Shown here piece after piece: positions 17,121-26,406 of a stretch of DNA of 64,000 nt. The stretch's first letter is position 1, and each line of letters starts with the position of its first letter. The notes below the pieces were generated by a model that was not told the DNA's origin, made no database searches, and saw only the letters and a list, made by a program, of their open reading frames with translations. The stretch comes from Paenibacillus planticolens (GTDB lineage: Bacteria; Bacillota; Bacilli; Paenibacillales; NBRC-103111): assembly GCF_013141725.1 (NCBI RefSeq), contig NZ_WHNZ01000042.1, positions 248,001 through 312,000 on the forward strand. Reading direction: 5' to 3'. A program made the position numbers and the translations under genes.

Positions 17121-19436
17121 ATGAAAATTTTAAAAAGCAAGCCGTTCAAAGTACTGAATGCATCCGTGCTCGCCTTCACACTTGCCGCAGGGTTGTCCGT
17201 TACGTCCGCTGCAGCGGAAACAGGTTATTGGCCGACTGCCAATCCTACCACACCAAGTAATCCGGGGGTAAGCCAAAATTATTACCCGAGTCCGGTTCCA
17301 GCCGGAGTTACTGCGAAAGAGTTTTTCGGCACGCCGGCATTCAGCTCCCCAGACAGACTTCAATTTACAACGCAAGAAGAGATGATGGCGTTTATACAAA
17401 ATATTGCCCAAACGAATCCGAACGCGCATCTTGAAATTTACGGTAAGTCCGCTCAGGGAAGAGATCTTCCACTGCTGTTATTCACCAAGGATACGCCTGA
17501 ACAGGTGAGAAAGGAAAAGAAAAAACCTCTGATTTGGATCCAAAACCAAATCCATGGGAATGAGGCTTCCGCAACCGAAGCAGGCTTGCTTATTGCGAAG
17601 TGGATCACGGAAGGAAAATTCGGTGACATTCTCGACAAAATTAATATTGTTATCGTGCCACGTGTTAACCCCGACGGATCATTCTTATTCCAACGCGGGG
17701 TGACGCTACCTACAAATGGAACTGACGCCAACCGTGATTTTATTAAACTGGAGACACCTGAAATTCAGGCGCTGAATCAAGCTAGCAGCAAATACATGCC
17801 GGATGTCTACCTGGATACGCATGAATACAACACCGCAGTCTCGTCCCGCAGCTCTTCGTTCCGCGGTCCGGACAGTCCGATCAGCAGTACCGATTTCGCA
17901 TGGTCTTATAACGATCTTGAAATTACATCAGGCAAGAATTTGAATATTAACAGCAACATTCGCGACATGTCGCATAACGATGTTCTCCCTAAAGTTCGCG
18001 AGATCTTGAACAGTAAAGGCGTCAGAAGCACGGACTATTTCACAACGGCTTCCTCCGGAACCGCTACTAAGAAAGCCGTATTGACCGAAGGCAGCACGGA
18101 TTCCCGTATCGGCCGTAACGCGAATGGCATGAAACAAGCATTGTCGTATCTCATTGAATCTAGAGGAATCACAATCGGCAGGTACGATTACGAGCGTCGG
18201 GTGTTTGCAACAGCGTCTGCTGCTGCGGCATTTATCGATGTAACCGCTAACAATGCTGATCGAATCAAGCAGGCGACAACACAAGCCCGCGAAGACCTGA
18301 TTAATAAAGGTAAAACGTATGATCCGAATAACAAAGTTGTCATTGACAGTATGAATCCGCAGGAAGAGCGTTTATTTAAAGTGATCCGCGATTCAAAATT
18401 AGACGTCGTCGAAGTTCCGATCATTTGGGAAAGTGCGACAAAAGCGGTTCCAACATTGGAAAGAGCACGTCCGACAGCTTACATTATGCCGGATACTGAA
18501 GAGACTGCTGTTGCTGTGAAGAAGCTTGAGACGATCGGTCTGAAAGTTGAAAAGCTGACCAAAGAAGTTCAAACTTCAGTCGAATCTTTTACCGTAACGT
18601 CTGTAAAAAATATTTCCGGTACAGATCCGCTTGAGAAAGAAATAAAAACGAATGTAAGTGAAGCGACGAAAACGATCTCTGCCGGCAGCTATGTTATCAA
18701 CATGGATCAAGTGCTTTCATCATTTGCTGTAATGGGACTTGAGCCTGAGTCTCCTGAAAGTTATGCAACATACGGCTTTATCGCTTCTACAGTAGGAAAA
18801 GAGCTTCCGATCTATCGCTACATCAAAAACGATCGCTTGCCGACTGCATTGCCTCCTTCAGTAAAAATTAACGTCAATGATCCTGTTCTGATTGGAGCAG
18901 ATATTTCTGTCGGCTTAAGCCTCAGCAATCTGCCTGCTAACGTAAATGCAGAGCAAATTAAAGCTCAATTCGATTCGAATTTGTTTGAGTTTGTTTCCGC
19001 AAGCGCTGCAAATGACAAATCGACCATCATTGCAGAACCAGTTGTTAATGGCGGTACTGTTCATTTGCTCGTAGCGAATCTAAAAGGTTCGATCAGTGGC
19101 GATCAAGACATCGTGAACCTGGTGTTCAGAGCAAAAGCTGCAGGAGTCGGCAATCTCCAAATGAGTGCAGAAGTCGGTATCGGTACGGATGGAACCGAAG
19201 TTAGTGCCGGTTCGGCATCGCAAACGGTGAATATCGTCACAGTCATTTACGGCGATGGCGACCTGAACCAAAACGGAAGATACGATATCGGCGACCTTGC
19301 GATGGTTGCTTTCTACTATGGCGCTAAAGCAGGCGACGCTAGTTGGGATGATGCGAAGAAGGTCGACGTCAACAAAGACGGCAAAATCGATATCGATGAT
19401 CTTGCTTTTGTTGCTTCTAAGATCCTTCAAAACTAA
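17121..19436 (+). CDS. Secreted M14 zinc carboxypeptidase with cohesin and dockerin
   Basis: 771 residues: signal peptide (cut near TSAAAE, ~32), M14 peptidase domain (~75-370), a less clear linker region (~370-575), one cohesin (~577-709) and a type I dockerin (~710-771). Zinc ligands are H145 and E148 (QIHGNEASATEA) and H234 (LDTHEY); NRD near 204-206 supplies the substrate Arg, and VLTEGSTDSR likely carries the catalytic Glu. The dockerin has two canonical calcium loops (DLNQNGRYDIGD and DVNKDGKIDIDD). GAGGAAGG fixes ATG 17121. The single gene lies between two terminators, with a GlnL-like box, a GATAC palindrome and a cre-like site upstream. A peptidase in a cohesin/dockerin set could release peptides or glutamine, or process partner enzymes; that is inference. 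Confidence 0.9.
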   Translation: MKILKSKPFKVLNASVLAFTLAAGLSVTSAAAETGYWPTANPTTPSNPGVSQNYYPSPVPAGVTAKEFFGTPAFSSPDRLQFTTQEEMMAFIQNIAQTNPNAHLEIYGKSAQGRDLPLLLFTKDTPEQVRKEKKKPLIWIQNQIHGNEASATEAGLLIAKWITEGKFGDILDKINIVIVPRVNPDGSFLFQRGVTLPTNGTDANRDFIKLETPEIQALNQASSKYMPDVYLDTHEYNTAVSSRSSSFRGPDSPISSTDFAWSYNDLEITSGKNLNINSNIRDMSHNDVLPKVREILNSKGVRSTDYFTTASSGTATKKAVLTEGSTDSRIGRNANGMKQALSYLIESRGITIGRYDYERRVFATASAAAAFIDVTANNADRIKQATTQAREDLINKGKTYDPNNKVVIDSMNPQEERLFKVIRDSKLDVVEVPIIWESATKAVPTLERARPTAYIMPDTEETAVAVKKLETIGLKVEKLTKEVQTSVESFTVTSVKNISGTDPLEKEIKTNVSEATKTISAGSYVINMDQVLSSFAVMGLEPESPESYATYGFIASTVGKELPIYRYIKNDRLPTALPPSVKINVNDPVLIGADISVGLSLSNLPANVNAEQIKAQFDSNLFEFVSASAANDKSTIIAEPVVNGGTVHLLVANLKGSISGDQDIVNLVFRAKAAGVGNLQMSAEVGIGTDGTEVSAGSASQTVNIVTVIYGDGDLNQNGRYDIGDLAMVAFYYGAKAGDASWDDAKKVDVNKDGKIDIDDLAFVASKILQN

Positions 19437-19450
19437 CATTGAAATGATGA

Positions 19451-19488
19451 AGAGAGGCAGCCGATTGGCTGGCTCTCTTGCTTTTTCT
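19451..19488 (+). terminator. Terminator after M14 gene
   Basis: AGAGAGGCAGCC-GATT-GGCTGGCTCTCT, a 12-bp stem with one mismatch, followed by TTGCTTTTTC. Confidence 0.88.
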
Positions 19489-19489
19489 T

Positions 19490-19725
19490 CGTGAGCAGGA
19501 GGTGGAAGAAGTCTCCAAGAAGATTTCATTATTACGATCAAGGATTTATGTAGACAAGATATAAATGAGTGTACACATAAAACACACATAAAACAATTGA
19601 TGAGTAAAAAAACAATGAGCGATTTTTCAATTGAGCATTACATGTTCACAAAACCCGTATTTTATACATATGTGTATACGGCACTACCGCGTGTTGTGAA
19701 CATATCATTTCTATTTGTCTGTCAT
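19490..19725. other. Non-coding flank left of the transposon-like element
   Basis: AT-rich. A short frame begins near 19601 and runs into the element, but I do not recognise it and see no supporting site. The stretch ends in GTCAT (19721-19725), the left copy of the presumed target-site duplication. Confidence 0.4.
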
Positions 19726-19775
19726 TGTCGGATGACAAGAATCTGTTCCGATAAATGACAAGAATTTGTTCCGAT
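19726..19775 (+). repeat. Left transposon end with two repeats
   Basis: Terminal TGTCG, then a repeat at 19731-19752 and another at 19755-19775, each ATGACAAGAAT plus TGTTCCGAT with one or two differences. Probable transposase-binding sites. Confidence 0.7.
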
Positions 19776-19897
19776 TCCCCGCCTCTGGATTTTTTGTTCC
19801 AATACAAAAGCCCTCACGGATTCGCAAAGGGCTAATTCATATCCTGAAAATATCTAAATTCTTAATGTATCTTTCAGTTAGACTTGAATGTGATGAT

Positions 19898-20632
19898 TTA
19901 TTTACAGCCAATGCCATTGGATGATGTGATATTTCTGTTCGTTGTTATCCAATCTATACCATTTCCAGTTGTTCCATTTAGTTTTAAAGCATTTTCTACT
20001 GTAAAAGTAAAATACTCCATTGGAATCTCCATTTTTTTAGACAGTCCATGTTCATTTCGTAAATCTTTAAATAAATTAAACAAATCATTAGCGTAACATT
20101 TCAATCGTTTACCTTTATCGAAAGCATCAGGGAAAAAATATCGAGTATAACTATACCCACTGTTTTCAGGATACTCTGTTACTTCGTCGTAACACATTAA
20201 ACAATGCTCGATTTCTTCCAATGACCGAATTCCATAAAATTCGTGTTCGTTTGTCATGAATCTTCCAATTATTTGGGCTTTTTTTTGCTCCAAGAAAAAT
20301 GTTCTTCTTGCCAGTAGCTCGGGCTGCCCTACTGAAATAACTGTCATGCTGATTTTTTCATAATCTAGATCATTATAAATATCCATAAGCCAGTTATAAT
20401 GATATTCTGTTAATCGCTGCGCCTCATCAATTACCAGCATTATTCGGCGCATTTGAGACCTTTCCCCCTGCTCTAGCATGAGGTTAACAATTTGTCTTCT
20501 CATAAGGGATGGATTTCGTTTAGATGGAAATGCGAACTTAAAATCAGCTAGCAAATCCCCAAAGAACTTTTCCTCTGTAGGTACACGATAACTTTTGCAT
20601 TGTGTTCTCAGTATGGGGAAAAACGTTCCCAA
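19898..20632 (-). pseudogene. Truncated TnsC/TniB-like transposition ATPase
   Basis: The minus-strand frame holds YRVPTEEKFFGDLLADF, the Walker B segment IMLVIDEAQR and the sensor region VISVGQPELLARR, typical of AAA+ ATPases of Tn7/Tn5053-type elements. Such ATPases select targets together with a DDE transposase. The N-terminal part with the Walker A P-loop is missing: the frame is joined near 20635 to a different gene fragment, so this is a remnant. It lies just inside the left transposon end, as expected for the element's own machinery. Confidence 0.75.
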
Positions 20633-20892
20633 TTGAGCCTAGTGTGTGTTAGAGTAATAATAGGTTCAGCGATAATACTCCTATCAGGAAAATACATCTT
20701 TCTAAAGGTTTCTTGTTTTATTAGCAATTCATAAAGAGGGGCATAAACCTCGTTTAACCTTTTAACATAAACATCTCTATTTTTCTCATAGCGATATTTA
20801 CTTACACCAATGCAAGCCGTTATAAGAGCCGCTACAACTCCAAGTGAAGTAAGCCCTTTAAAGATAACATCCCAAATTTGATAACTATTCAT
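20608..20892 (-). CDS. Small membrane-anchored hypothetical protein, probably 3'-truncated
   Basis: 94 residues. One N-terminal hydrophobic helix (IWDVIFKGLTSLGVVAALIT) is followed by a charged segment (KYRYEKNRDVYVKRLNEVYAPLYELL). AAAGGAG lies 10 nt before the ATG at 20892. The last ~10 residues run into the broken ATPase, so the natural C-terminus was probably lost at that junction. I do not recognise the family. Confidence 0.5.
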   Translation of the reverse strand: MNSYQIWDVIFKGLTSLGVVAALITACIGVSKYRYEKNRDVYVKRLNEVYAPLYELLIKQETFRKMYFPDRSIIAEPIITLTHTRLNWERFSPY

Positions 20893-20983
20893 TTAATTGC
20901 AGCTCCTTTGTATCAATCCAAGAGCAATTATAACTTACTATTAAAAAATACTACTTATCCCAAAAGAAACAAGCTGGTAAGGA

Positions 20984-21748
20984 TTATTTCAAATAATTAA
21001 CTAACTTCTCCAAATCGTGTTCAGTCACATCCTCTATCCCCATTAAACGATAACAATCCATCCCTAAAGCTGACAGTGCCAGTTTATTTGGTATTACCTC
21101 ATCCCAACCAATTGCTTTTTCTAATTGCATGTTGTTAAGCTCGTCAACTGTAATACCTCTTTCCTTCTTAACTTCTTTTTGAAGTATCCCCATTCGAGTA
21201 AGATCATAAATTTCTTGCAGAATAGAGACTTCTTCGGAAGCATAGTATTCCTTCTCAGTATTTCTAAGGTTATACAATTTAGGCTTGTTATTAAAAAAGA
21301 GTGCAACCAAGCAGATTTGACGATAAGTCATGTTGTCCGCAAGTTTTAAAACGTGATTAACCTCTCCCAAACTCCTTTTATAAAATGATGCATTTACAAA
21401 AATATTTCCTATATATAATGATTTCAGTTCTTCATGTTCATTTTTACATTTGGTTAGTACACCTTCAAAGATCTCTTCAGCTTTAGAACGGTAGTTTTCA
21501 TTATTAGCAAAGAAGAAATCATCATCTCTTAAAGCCTCACCTGCATCACACTTTTCTTTTATTTTTGATATACAATATTTTGCGACTTCACCAACCCTAA
21601 ATTCTTCACGCTTAGATAATTGTCGAGTTGCATAATCTGAAACAACAGCCTTAACAGGACCTACAAATACTCCAGCAGCTGGCATTAAAGATAAAATACC
21701 TGCACTTGTTTCAAGAATAACATCCAATACTAATTTTTCTCTACTCAT
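20984..21748 (-). CDS. Hypothetical protein, possibly phage- or defence-island-associated
   Basis: 254 residues. A short hydrophobic or amphipathic N-terminal stretch (ILETSAGILSLMPAAGVFVG) precedes a mainly helical, charged body. GGAGGT 5 nt before ATG 21748 makes MSREKL the start, rather than the ATG seven codons upstream. I do not recognise a domain. Its neighbours are a transposon ATPase fragment and a phage-type regulator, so it is likely cargo of mobile DNA. Confidence 0.6.
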   Translation of the reverse strand: MSREKLVLDVILETSAGILSLMPAAGVFVGPVKAVVSDYATRQLSKREEFRVGEVAKYCISKIKEKCDAGEALRDDDFFFANNENYRSKAEEIFEGVLTKCKNEHEELKSLYIGNIFVNASFYKRSLGEVNHVLKLADNMTYRQICLVALFFNNKPKLYNLRNTEKEYYASEEVSILQEIYDLTRMGILQKEVKKERGITVDELNNMQLEKAIGWDEVIPNKLALSALGMDCYRLMGIEDVTEHDLEKLVNYLK

Positions 21749-21797
21749 AAAACACCTCCAGATTGCCATATATTTCTATTATAAATTAAAAAGAAAC

Positions 21798-22184
21798 CTA
21801 CTCCAATAGGAATAGGCTGCTCATTTTTGCTTCTTCAATTTTATCTTTAGCCCGTTCCAAGAACCTCTGCACACTGCTCCTTCCAAGATGCAGCTCCCGG
21901 ACTATATCATTTTCACTCATTCCGTCACCATGGTACATCATGAAGCACTGCCGCTCGCGATCTGAGAGGGTGCTCATAGCATCCTCGATGCGGAAGCGGT
22001 CTTCCTTCGAAAACTCCCCGCTAAATTGCGTCCGGTCCGTATACCAGCCGTTTGGTGAAGCGTAGGAGTCAAGCCAAGCCGGATCCCAATTCTTTTCTTT
22101 GTATCCTCGTTCTACTCCTTTGTAGCTCCCTTGGCGGCGTCCAGTTTCTAACCATTCCTCTACATACTCACATTCGCTAATCAT
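21798..22184 (-). CDS. Phage-type sigma-like helix-turn-helix regulator
   Basis: 128 residues. The C-terminal half is a sigma-70 region-4-like helix-turn-helix: AMSTLSDRERQCFMMYHGDGMS, then ENDIVRELHLGRSSVQRFLERAKDKI. The N-terminal ~60 residues are Trp/Tyr-rich. This form is common in Firmicute prophages as ArpU-like late-gene regulators. There is no phage structural gene nearby, so it is probably a leftover. The ribosome site is weak (AAGTGG). Confidence 0.65.
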   Translation of the reverse strand: MISECEYVEEWLETGRRQGSYKGVERGYKEKNWDPAWLDSYASPNGWYTDRTQFSGEFSKEDRFRIEDAMSTLSDRERQCFMMYHGDGMSENDIVRELHLGRSSVQRFLERAKDKIEEAKMSSLFLLE

Positions 22185-22660
22185 GCCACTTCATAACCCC
22201 ATTCTCCTTTGTCCAATTATTACAGACAAATCCATGGGAATTATTAGCGTAATCTCCCTCTATGGAGAAACGCTTTGCTCTTAAATACTCTCGTTTTCTC
22301 AGTTTATGACCTTCAATATTGTTTAGCAGATAACATTTCAATGGTATGAAGTTGTAGAGGAAGAAATTTATGGATATGCTGAGGGACAAAAGACTCTCTA
22401 CCTAAACCACCTGCTGTAAAAAACGGATGGTATGGTAATATATGATTGCACCTTTGGATCTCCACATGAGCTCATGGTGGCCACCCCTCCCAAATCTCGC
22501 AGAGTCTACACTCCCACATTCCTTCATTCAACCTGTCCATGAGGTGAAGGTCAGATATGCTGCGATGGCAGGATCCCTTTGTCCGTATGTTAACGTTGTT
22601 CCTACTCTTCCGTGCTTCTTGTTAACTTGCTCTGCCTAGGTCATCATCACAAAAAGGCGA
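22185..22660. other. Gap between phage-type regulator and IS110 remnant
   Basis: No gene can be supported. Two 65-70-codon frames occur, one per strand, neither with a ribosome site or a recognisable product. The segment beyond ~22440 probably includes the non-coding end of the IS110 element. Confidence 0.4.
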
Positions 22661-22663
22661 TCA

Positions 22664-23610
22664 TTAAGCTGCTTGTGGTATCTCGGTGAATCGAGGGATA
22701 TCACGGATCATCTTTTCTTCACTAAACTCAAGGCTCTTCTGCAATATACCGAAAAGGATGCGTATGAGTTTGTTACATAACGCGATGAGAGACTGCATCT
22801 TTTTCATCACAGGGCGTTTGGTGTAGTGCTCGTGCAGAGCTCGAAAGGCAGAATTCTTTGCGACTAGCGGCATCATCACTCTAAGGAGCAAAGCTCGAAG
22901 CCGTTTCCTGCCCCGCTTTGTTATCCTGGTTTGTCCTGTATGAGTTCCAGAATCATTTGTTTTCAAGTTCAGTCCAGCGAGCTTTGTGATCTGCTTTGGA
23001 TGATTTCCTACCTCCGCTAGAAAGCCAGCGATGGTATCCCGGCTAATCCCTTTTATGGCCAACACTTGCTTTACATGAGGGATCTGCACTAGTAGTTCAT
23101 CCAGCTTTACTTCCAATTCCTCAAGTTTGTTCTGAAGCCACTCGTACTGTGTCAGCAGTACCTTTAGCACTATTTTAGCCAGCTCGGAGCCTTGCCTGAT
23201 GACGACAGAACGGCCGGCTGCTGCCTTCAGATTCTTTATACGACCTAGACCAAGCCCGCGCTTTGCTGCTTCTCTTAAATGCTGCAGCAACGTCTCGTCT
23301 GGCACAGAAACAAGCTCATGTGGCAGAAGATGAAGGCTTAGCATTTGGATAGCAGAATTGCACTCCCAGTCCTTAAATACCGTCTGAAACTCTGGGAAAT
23401 ACCGATCTAACCAGTTATGGACACGTGCTTGCACAACACAAAGGTCAGTTGTTAGGTGCTCGCGAATTTTCATGGCTTCCCCTCAGTTCGGCATAAACGC
23501 CTTGAGGAAGGCTCGGTACAGCGAATCTCCAGTCTTTGACTAACTGTGCAATCACTTTTGCGTCCTTAATGTCATTCTTCGTTGGCGGAAGTCTTGTGCC
23601 CTCGCCACAT
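22664..23610 (-). pseudogene. IS110-family transposase, truncated and frameshifted
   Basis: The intact part (22664-23473) is the C-terminal Transposase_20 region of IS110 elements: QVLAIKGISRDTIAGFLAEV, KLAGLNLKTNDSGTHTGQTR, then KRGRKRLRALLLRVMMPLV. Upstream to ~23610 another frame continues with LPPTKNDIKDAKVIAQLVKD and GVYAELR, part of the N-terminal DEDD nuclease domain. A frameshift therefore lies near 23475, and the first ~100 residues with the catalytic acidic residues are missing. The break abuts a transposon right end at 23632-23698, which probably truncated it. Confidence 0.82.
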
Positions 23611-23631
23611 GTCTAAATTTTGCGATGTCGA

Positions 23632-23698
23632 CTCCGAAAAAATAAAAAAGCCGCCATTCTGGCGGATACTAATCGGACTATATTCTTGTCACTCGACA
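23632..23698 (-). repeat. Internal Tn7-like right end
   Basis: It contains the hairpin CCGCCATTCTGGCGG and then the terminal repeat ending in CTCGACA at 23698. It is nearly identical to the outer right end at 37016-37080, including the hairpin position. The next five bases are CTTGT, which do not match GTCAT at the left end. Confidence 0.7.
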
Positions 23699-24066
23699 CT
23701 TGTTGTATCGTAATTTGAATGCCCTGCGAAGCTCCTTTAATCTGTAGCCCATTTCCCTGACTGTTCGCAATCACGACACGGTCTACAGAAATGGCTATGT
23801 TGGCTGCCTTAGCTTCAGAGTTGACCTTAAATTTGCAAGCGAGTAAATCTCCTTCCACAAGCACGCCTTGGCTTTTGACCACACTTGCAGCCACAATCCG
23901 GACTTGCCCAGGTGCTGTTTCCTTTTTATCGATAATTTGCAAGCCGTCTTTAAGTGATGGATACCGATTCAAATTGCAAATTTGTAATATCATAGTGAAG
24001 TGTTACATCCTGGGCATATAGCTGTTGGTATACGCTTTGCGTAACGCCAGTTAATCCAACTTCGGG
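23699..24066 (-). pseudogene. Decayed cohesin-domain gene fragment
   Basis: Minus-strand reading gives VYQQLYAQDVTLHYD, then after a frameshift near 23965 DGLQIIDKKETAPGQVRIVA, ending in GIQITIQQV at the transposon end. This is one cohesin domain lacking both protein ends. Wording such as YAQDVTLHYD and APGQVRIVA matches the cohesins of the SLH protein and the glycoside hydrolases in this window. It shows that another cohesin gene once existed here or was carried in. Confidence 0.75.
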
Positions 24067-24222
24067 ATTACTGTGAAGCTGCTCTCTTTTTTAGGAACTT
24101 AATTACAATTAGCAAAGGAGAAGATTATTTCGGTATTAAGGCGTCTAACCAAAATAGGCCCTTGAATAAGATACGATTTATTAGAAATTGAATACATTGT
24201 TATTGTCAACTCATTAGCCTTT

Positions 24223-24260
24223 GCCACTTTACCGTTCTAGTTTGGTAAATGGCATTTTTT
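24223..24260 (+). terminator. Hairpin with T-tract (GCCACTTTACC family)
   Basis: GCCACTTTACC pairs with GGTAAATGGC (one bulge), followed by ATTTTTTA. Similar hairpins occur at 24348 and 37323. Confidence 0.55.
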
Positions 24261-24347
24261 ATGATCTTCAATTCAATATAGACTCTTAACTGATTCACTC
24301 ACATTTATCCTTGAATATATTAAAAGTGCCCCCTCGTTTTACCCTTT

Positions 24348-24384
24348 ACCACTTTTACCGTTCCAATCCGGTAAAGTGGTTTTT
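24348..24384 (+). terminator. Second hairpin of the ACCACTTTACC family
   Basis: ACCACTTTTACC pairs with GGTAAAGTGGT and is followed by TTTTA. No complete gene lies just upstream on the plus strand, so this may be a relic. Confidence 0.5.
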
Positions 24385-24413
24385 AATGTTCCTCAGTATT
24401 CAGTCGGTGTTCA

Positions 24414-24545
24414 TCATTCTGCTTCTTCTGCATTTGCCACACACTCAATGCAAATTTGAATCGCACCTGTTTGCACTTCATTTTCGTCCAGTGTAGGGAA
24501 TGAAAAAGTTCTATTTGTTTCCGACCCGCACCACTCGCATTTCAT
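24414..24545 (-). CDS. 43-residue zinc-ribbon-like small protein
   Basis: ATG 24545 is preceded by GGAAGGGA at 7-8 nt. The product starts MKCEWCGSET and later has ICIECVANAEEAE, giving two CxxC pairs ~30 residues apart that could bind one zinc. It is acidic at the C-terminus. I do not recognise the protein. The paired CxxC motifs and ribosome site make it more credible than random small frames. Confidence 0.5.
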   Translation of the reverse strand: MKCEWCGSETNRTFSFPTLDENEVQTGAIQICIECVANAEEAE

Positions 24546-24898
24546 GGGCGATTCCCTTCCAAGTCCTTCAATATCAAATCCGTCCGCTACTCACAAAGAC
24601 CATATACACTAACCGGCTCCTCGATGTCTATCAAAAGGAAAACAATACAACATCACGTTCCCCCACCCTTTGGGTTTAATAACGACTGTAGCCATACTTG
24701 GAATATCACCAAGTGCAGTTCCGGCTGGAAGAATATGTCCAACTATGACCAGATAAGCTATTGCATAAAAGAAAGAATGATTTTCATGGAACCTATTGTT
24801 CAAGAATCAAAACCTCTAACATTACCAGATGCAAGATGGAGGCAAAATGAGTTTCAAACAGTCTCCAAGAAGTTTAGAAAACCCTTCCTTTCTCAACA
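24546..24898. other. Gap with no supported gene
   Basis: Frames of 60-96 codons overlap on both strands around 24609-24914, none with a convincing ribosome site or family. The segment leads into an mntH remnant and looks like decayed DNA. Confidence 0.35.
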
Positions 24899-24979
24899 AT
24901 GGGAAGCTTCTTGAAATTCCTAGCCTTTGCCGGTCCCGGTTATCTGGTTGCCGTGGGTTATATGAATCCTGGAAATAGG
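24899..24979 (+). pseudogene. Fragment of an Nramp (MntH-like) metal transporter
   Basis: One frame reads FLKFLAFAGPGYLVAVGYMN, followed by PGN. This is the first membrane segment and the conserved D/N-PGN motif of Nramp manganese transporters, where the usual residue is Asp. The match stops after PGN, and surrounding frames are broken, so only ~27 residues remain. Confidence 0.65.
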
Positions 24980-25077
24980 CTTTCGCCAAATTTCCGCATA
25001 AGTCCACATATGCCCGTTCCGAAAGAAAATGCCTTCATACCATATTAGGTAACTCAAAAAAGGAGGCTTCATTTCAG

Positions 25078-26289
25078 ATGAGATTTACATTACTATGTAA
25101 AGTCTGCGGCAAGAATGTGCCCTTCGGTTTAAAAACAAAGATTTGTTCTTGTGGAGGAAATCTGAACATTGAATATGATATGGAAATCGTTAAACAGACG
25201 TTTACAAAAGAGAGTTTAACCCATAGGGATTCAACGATGTGGAGGTATGCAGAGCTTCTCCCATTAGAAAATAAAGCAAATATTGTTTCTCTTGGTGAGG
25301 GATGGACACCTCTTATTCCCCTTCGTAAAGCTGAGGCAATGTTATCAATAAATAAAATATGGGTCAAACGAGAGGAACAAAACCCTACAAACAGTTTTAA
25401 ATCACGTGGATTTTCTGCGGCCATATCACTTGCAAAAGAATACGGGGTAAACCAGGTCGCAGTAAACTCTAATGGAAATGCGGCTTCTGCATTAGCCGCT
25501 TATGCAAGTTACGCAGGTATGAAATCCTATGTTTTTCTACCAAAAGATTGTCCTTCCCTATTAGTTAAGGAATGTCTTGAATATGGCGCTCACACATTCT
25601 TAGTCGACGGTTTCATTCATGATGCGGGTGCGATTGTGAAGGAAGGAGAAACGCTTCAGGGGTGGCATAATATCGGAACGCTTAAAGAACATGGAAGAGT
25701 CGAAGGAAAAAAAACAATGGGTTTTGAAATCGCGGAACAGTTAAACTGGAAGTTACCTGACGTGATAATTTATCCAACAGGAGGTGGTTCGGGTATCGTT
25801 GGTATGTGGAGTGCATTTTTGGAATTACAACAATTAGGGTTTGTTACGGGAGATCTCCCACGAATGGTGAGTGTGCAGGAAAAGGGTTGTCATCCACTTG
25901 TTCATGCTTTGGAGTCAACTGGTCGTTTTATACCTCAAACGGCCAATATTACCTCTACTCCTACTGGCATGCGTGTCCCCAACCCACCCGATGGACAATT
26001 ACTCGTATCAATTCTGTATCAATCTGGAGGAACCGCAATAGCAGTTGATAAAGAGGAAATTACTCAAGCTCAAGTATCTTTAGGTCATCAAGGAATATCA
26101 TCTTCACCTGAAGGAGCCGCCACTTTTGCTGGGTTACTTAAATTAGTTGAACAAGGATGGATAAGTCCCAAAGACGAGGTTGTTCTTTTTAATACTTCCT
26201 GTTCAATGAAATATATGAGCATTACTCATACAGACTTGCCCATAATTAAAACTTTTGAAGATTGGGCTAAACTTTCGACTAATCAATAA
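25078..26289 (+). CDS. Threonine synthase-like PLP enzyme
   Basis: 403 residues of the tryptophan-synthase-beta (fold-type II) superfamily. An N-terminal zinc-finger-like segment has CKVCGK and CSCGG. The catalytic lysine motif is NPTNSFKSRG, substrate loop NSNGNAASA, phosphate-binding glycine loop PTGGGSGIVG and C-terminal SSPEGAAT. Threonine synthases convert O-phosphohomoserine to threonine. No other threonine genes are near, and the gene lies in mobile DNA beside an ATP-grasp gene, so it may be a specialised paralogue. AAAGGAGG is 11 nt upstream. A fragment of a second copy lies at 33597. Confidence 0.85.
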   Translation: MRFTLLCKVCGKNVPFGLKTKICSCGGNLNIEYDMEIVKQTFTKESLTHRDSTMWRYAELLPLENKANIVSLGEGWTPLIPLRKAEAMLSINKIWVKREEQNPTNSFKSRGFSAAISLAKEYGVNQVAVNSNGNAASALAAYASYAGMKSYVFLPKDCPSLLVKECLEYGAHTFLVDGFIHDAGAIVKEGETLQGWHNIGTLKEHGRVEGKKTMGFEIAEQLNWKLPDVIIYPTGGGSGIVGMWSAFLELQQLGFVTGDLPRMVSVQEKGCHPLVHALESTGRFIPQTANITSTPTGMRVPNPPDGQLLVSILYQSGGTAIAVDKEEITQAQVSLGHQGISSSPEGAATFAGLLKLVEQGWISPKDEVVLFNTSCSMKYMSITHTDLPIIKTFEDWAKLSTNQ

Positions 26290-26406
26290 TATTTAAAATT
26301 ACATTGTGGTAATAGGTAGACACACATTCTTAAACTTAAAAGGTAAACACTGGAATGTTACTTTAGAGACTTCCACTTTAAATGATGCGAAAGGGGTCCA
26401 ACTGAT

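Noticed and set aside
22177..22389. Minus-strand 70-codon frame upstream of the phage-type regulator
   Set aside because: No ribosome site or recognisable fold, and it overlaps the start of the better supported regulator gene.
22442..22639. Plus-strand 65-codon frame
   Set aside because: Lies in the non-coding end of the IS110 remnant, has unlikely composition and no ribosome site.
19726..23698. A 4-kb transposon using the internal right end at 23698
   Set aside because: The five bases after 23698 (CTTGT) do not match GTCAT before 19726, whereas those after 37080 do; the longer element is favoured.
24609..24914. Overlapping 64- and 96-codon frames on opposite strands
   Set aside because: Neither has a ribosome site or a family; the plus-strand one is out of frame with the MntH-like fragment.
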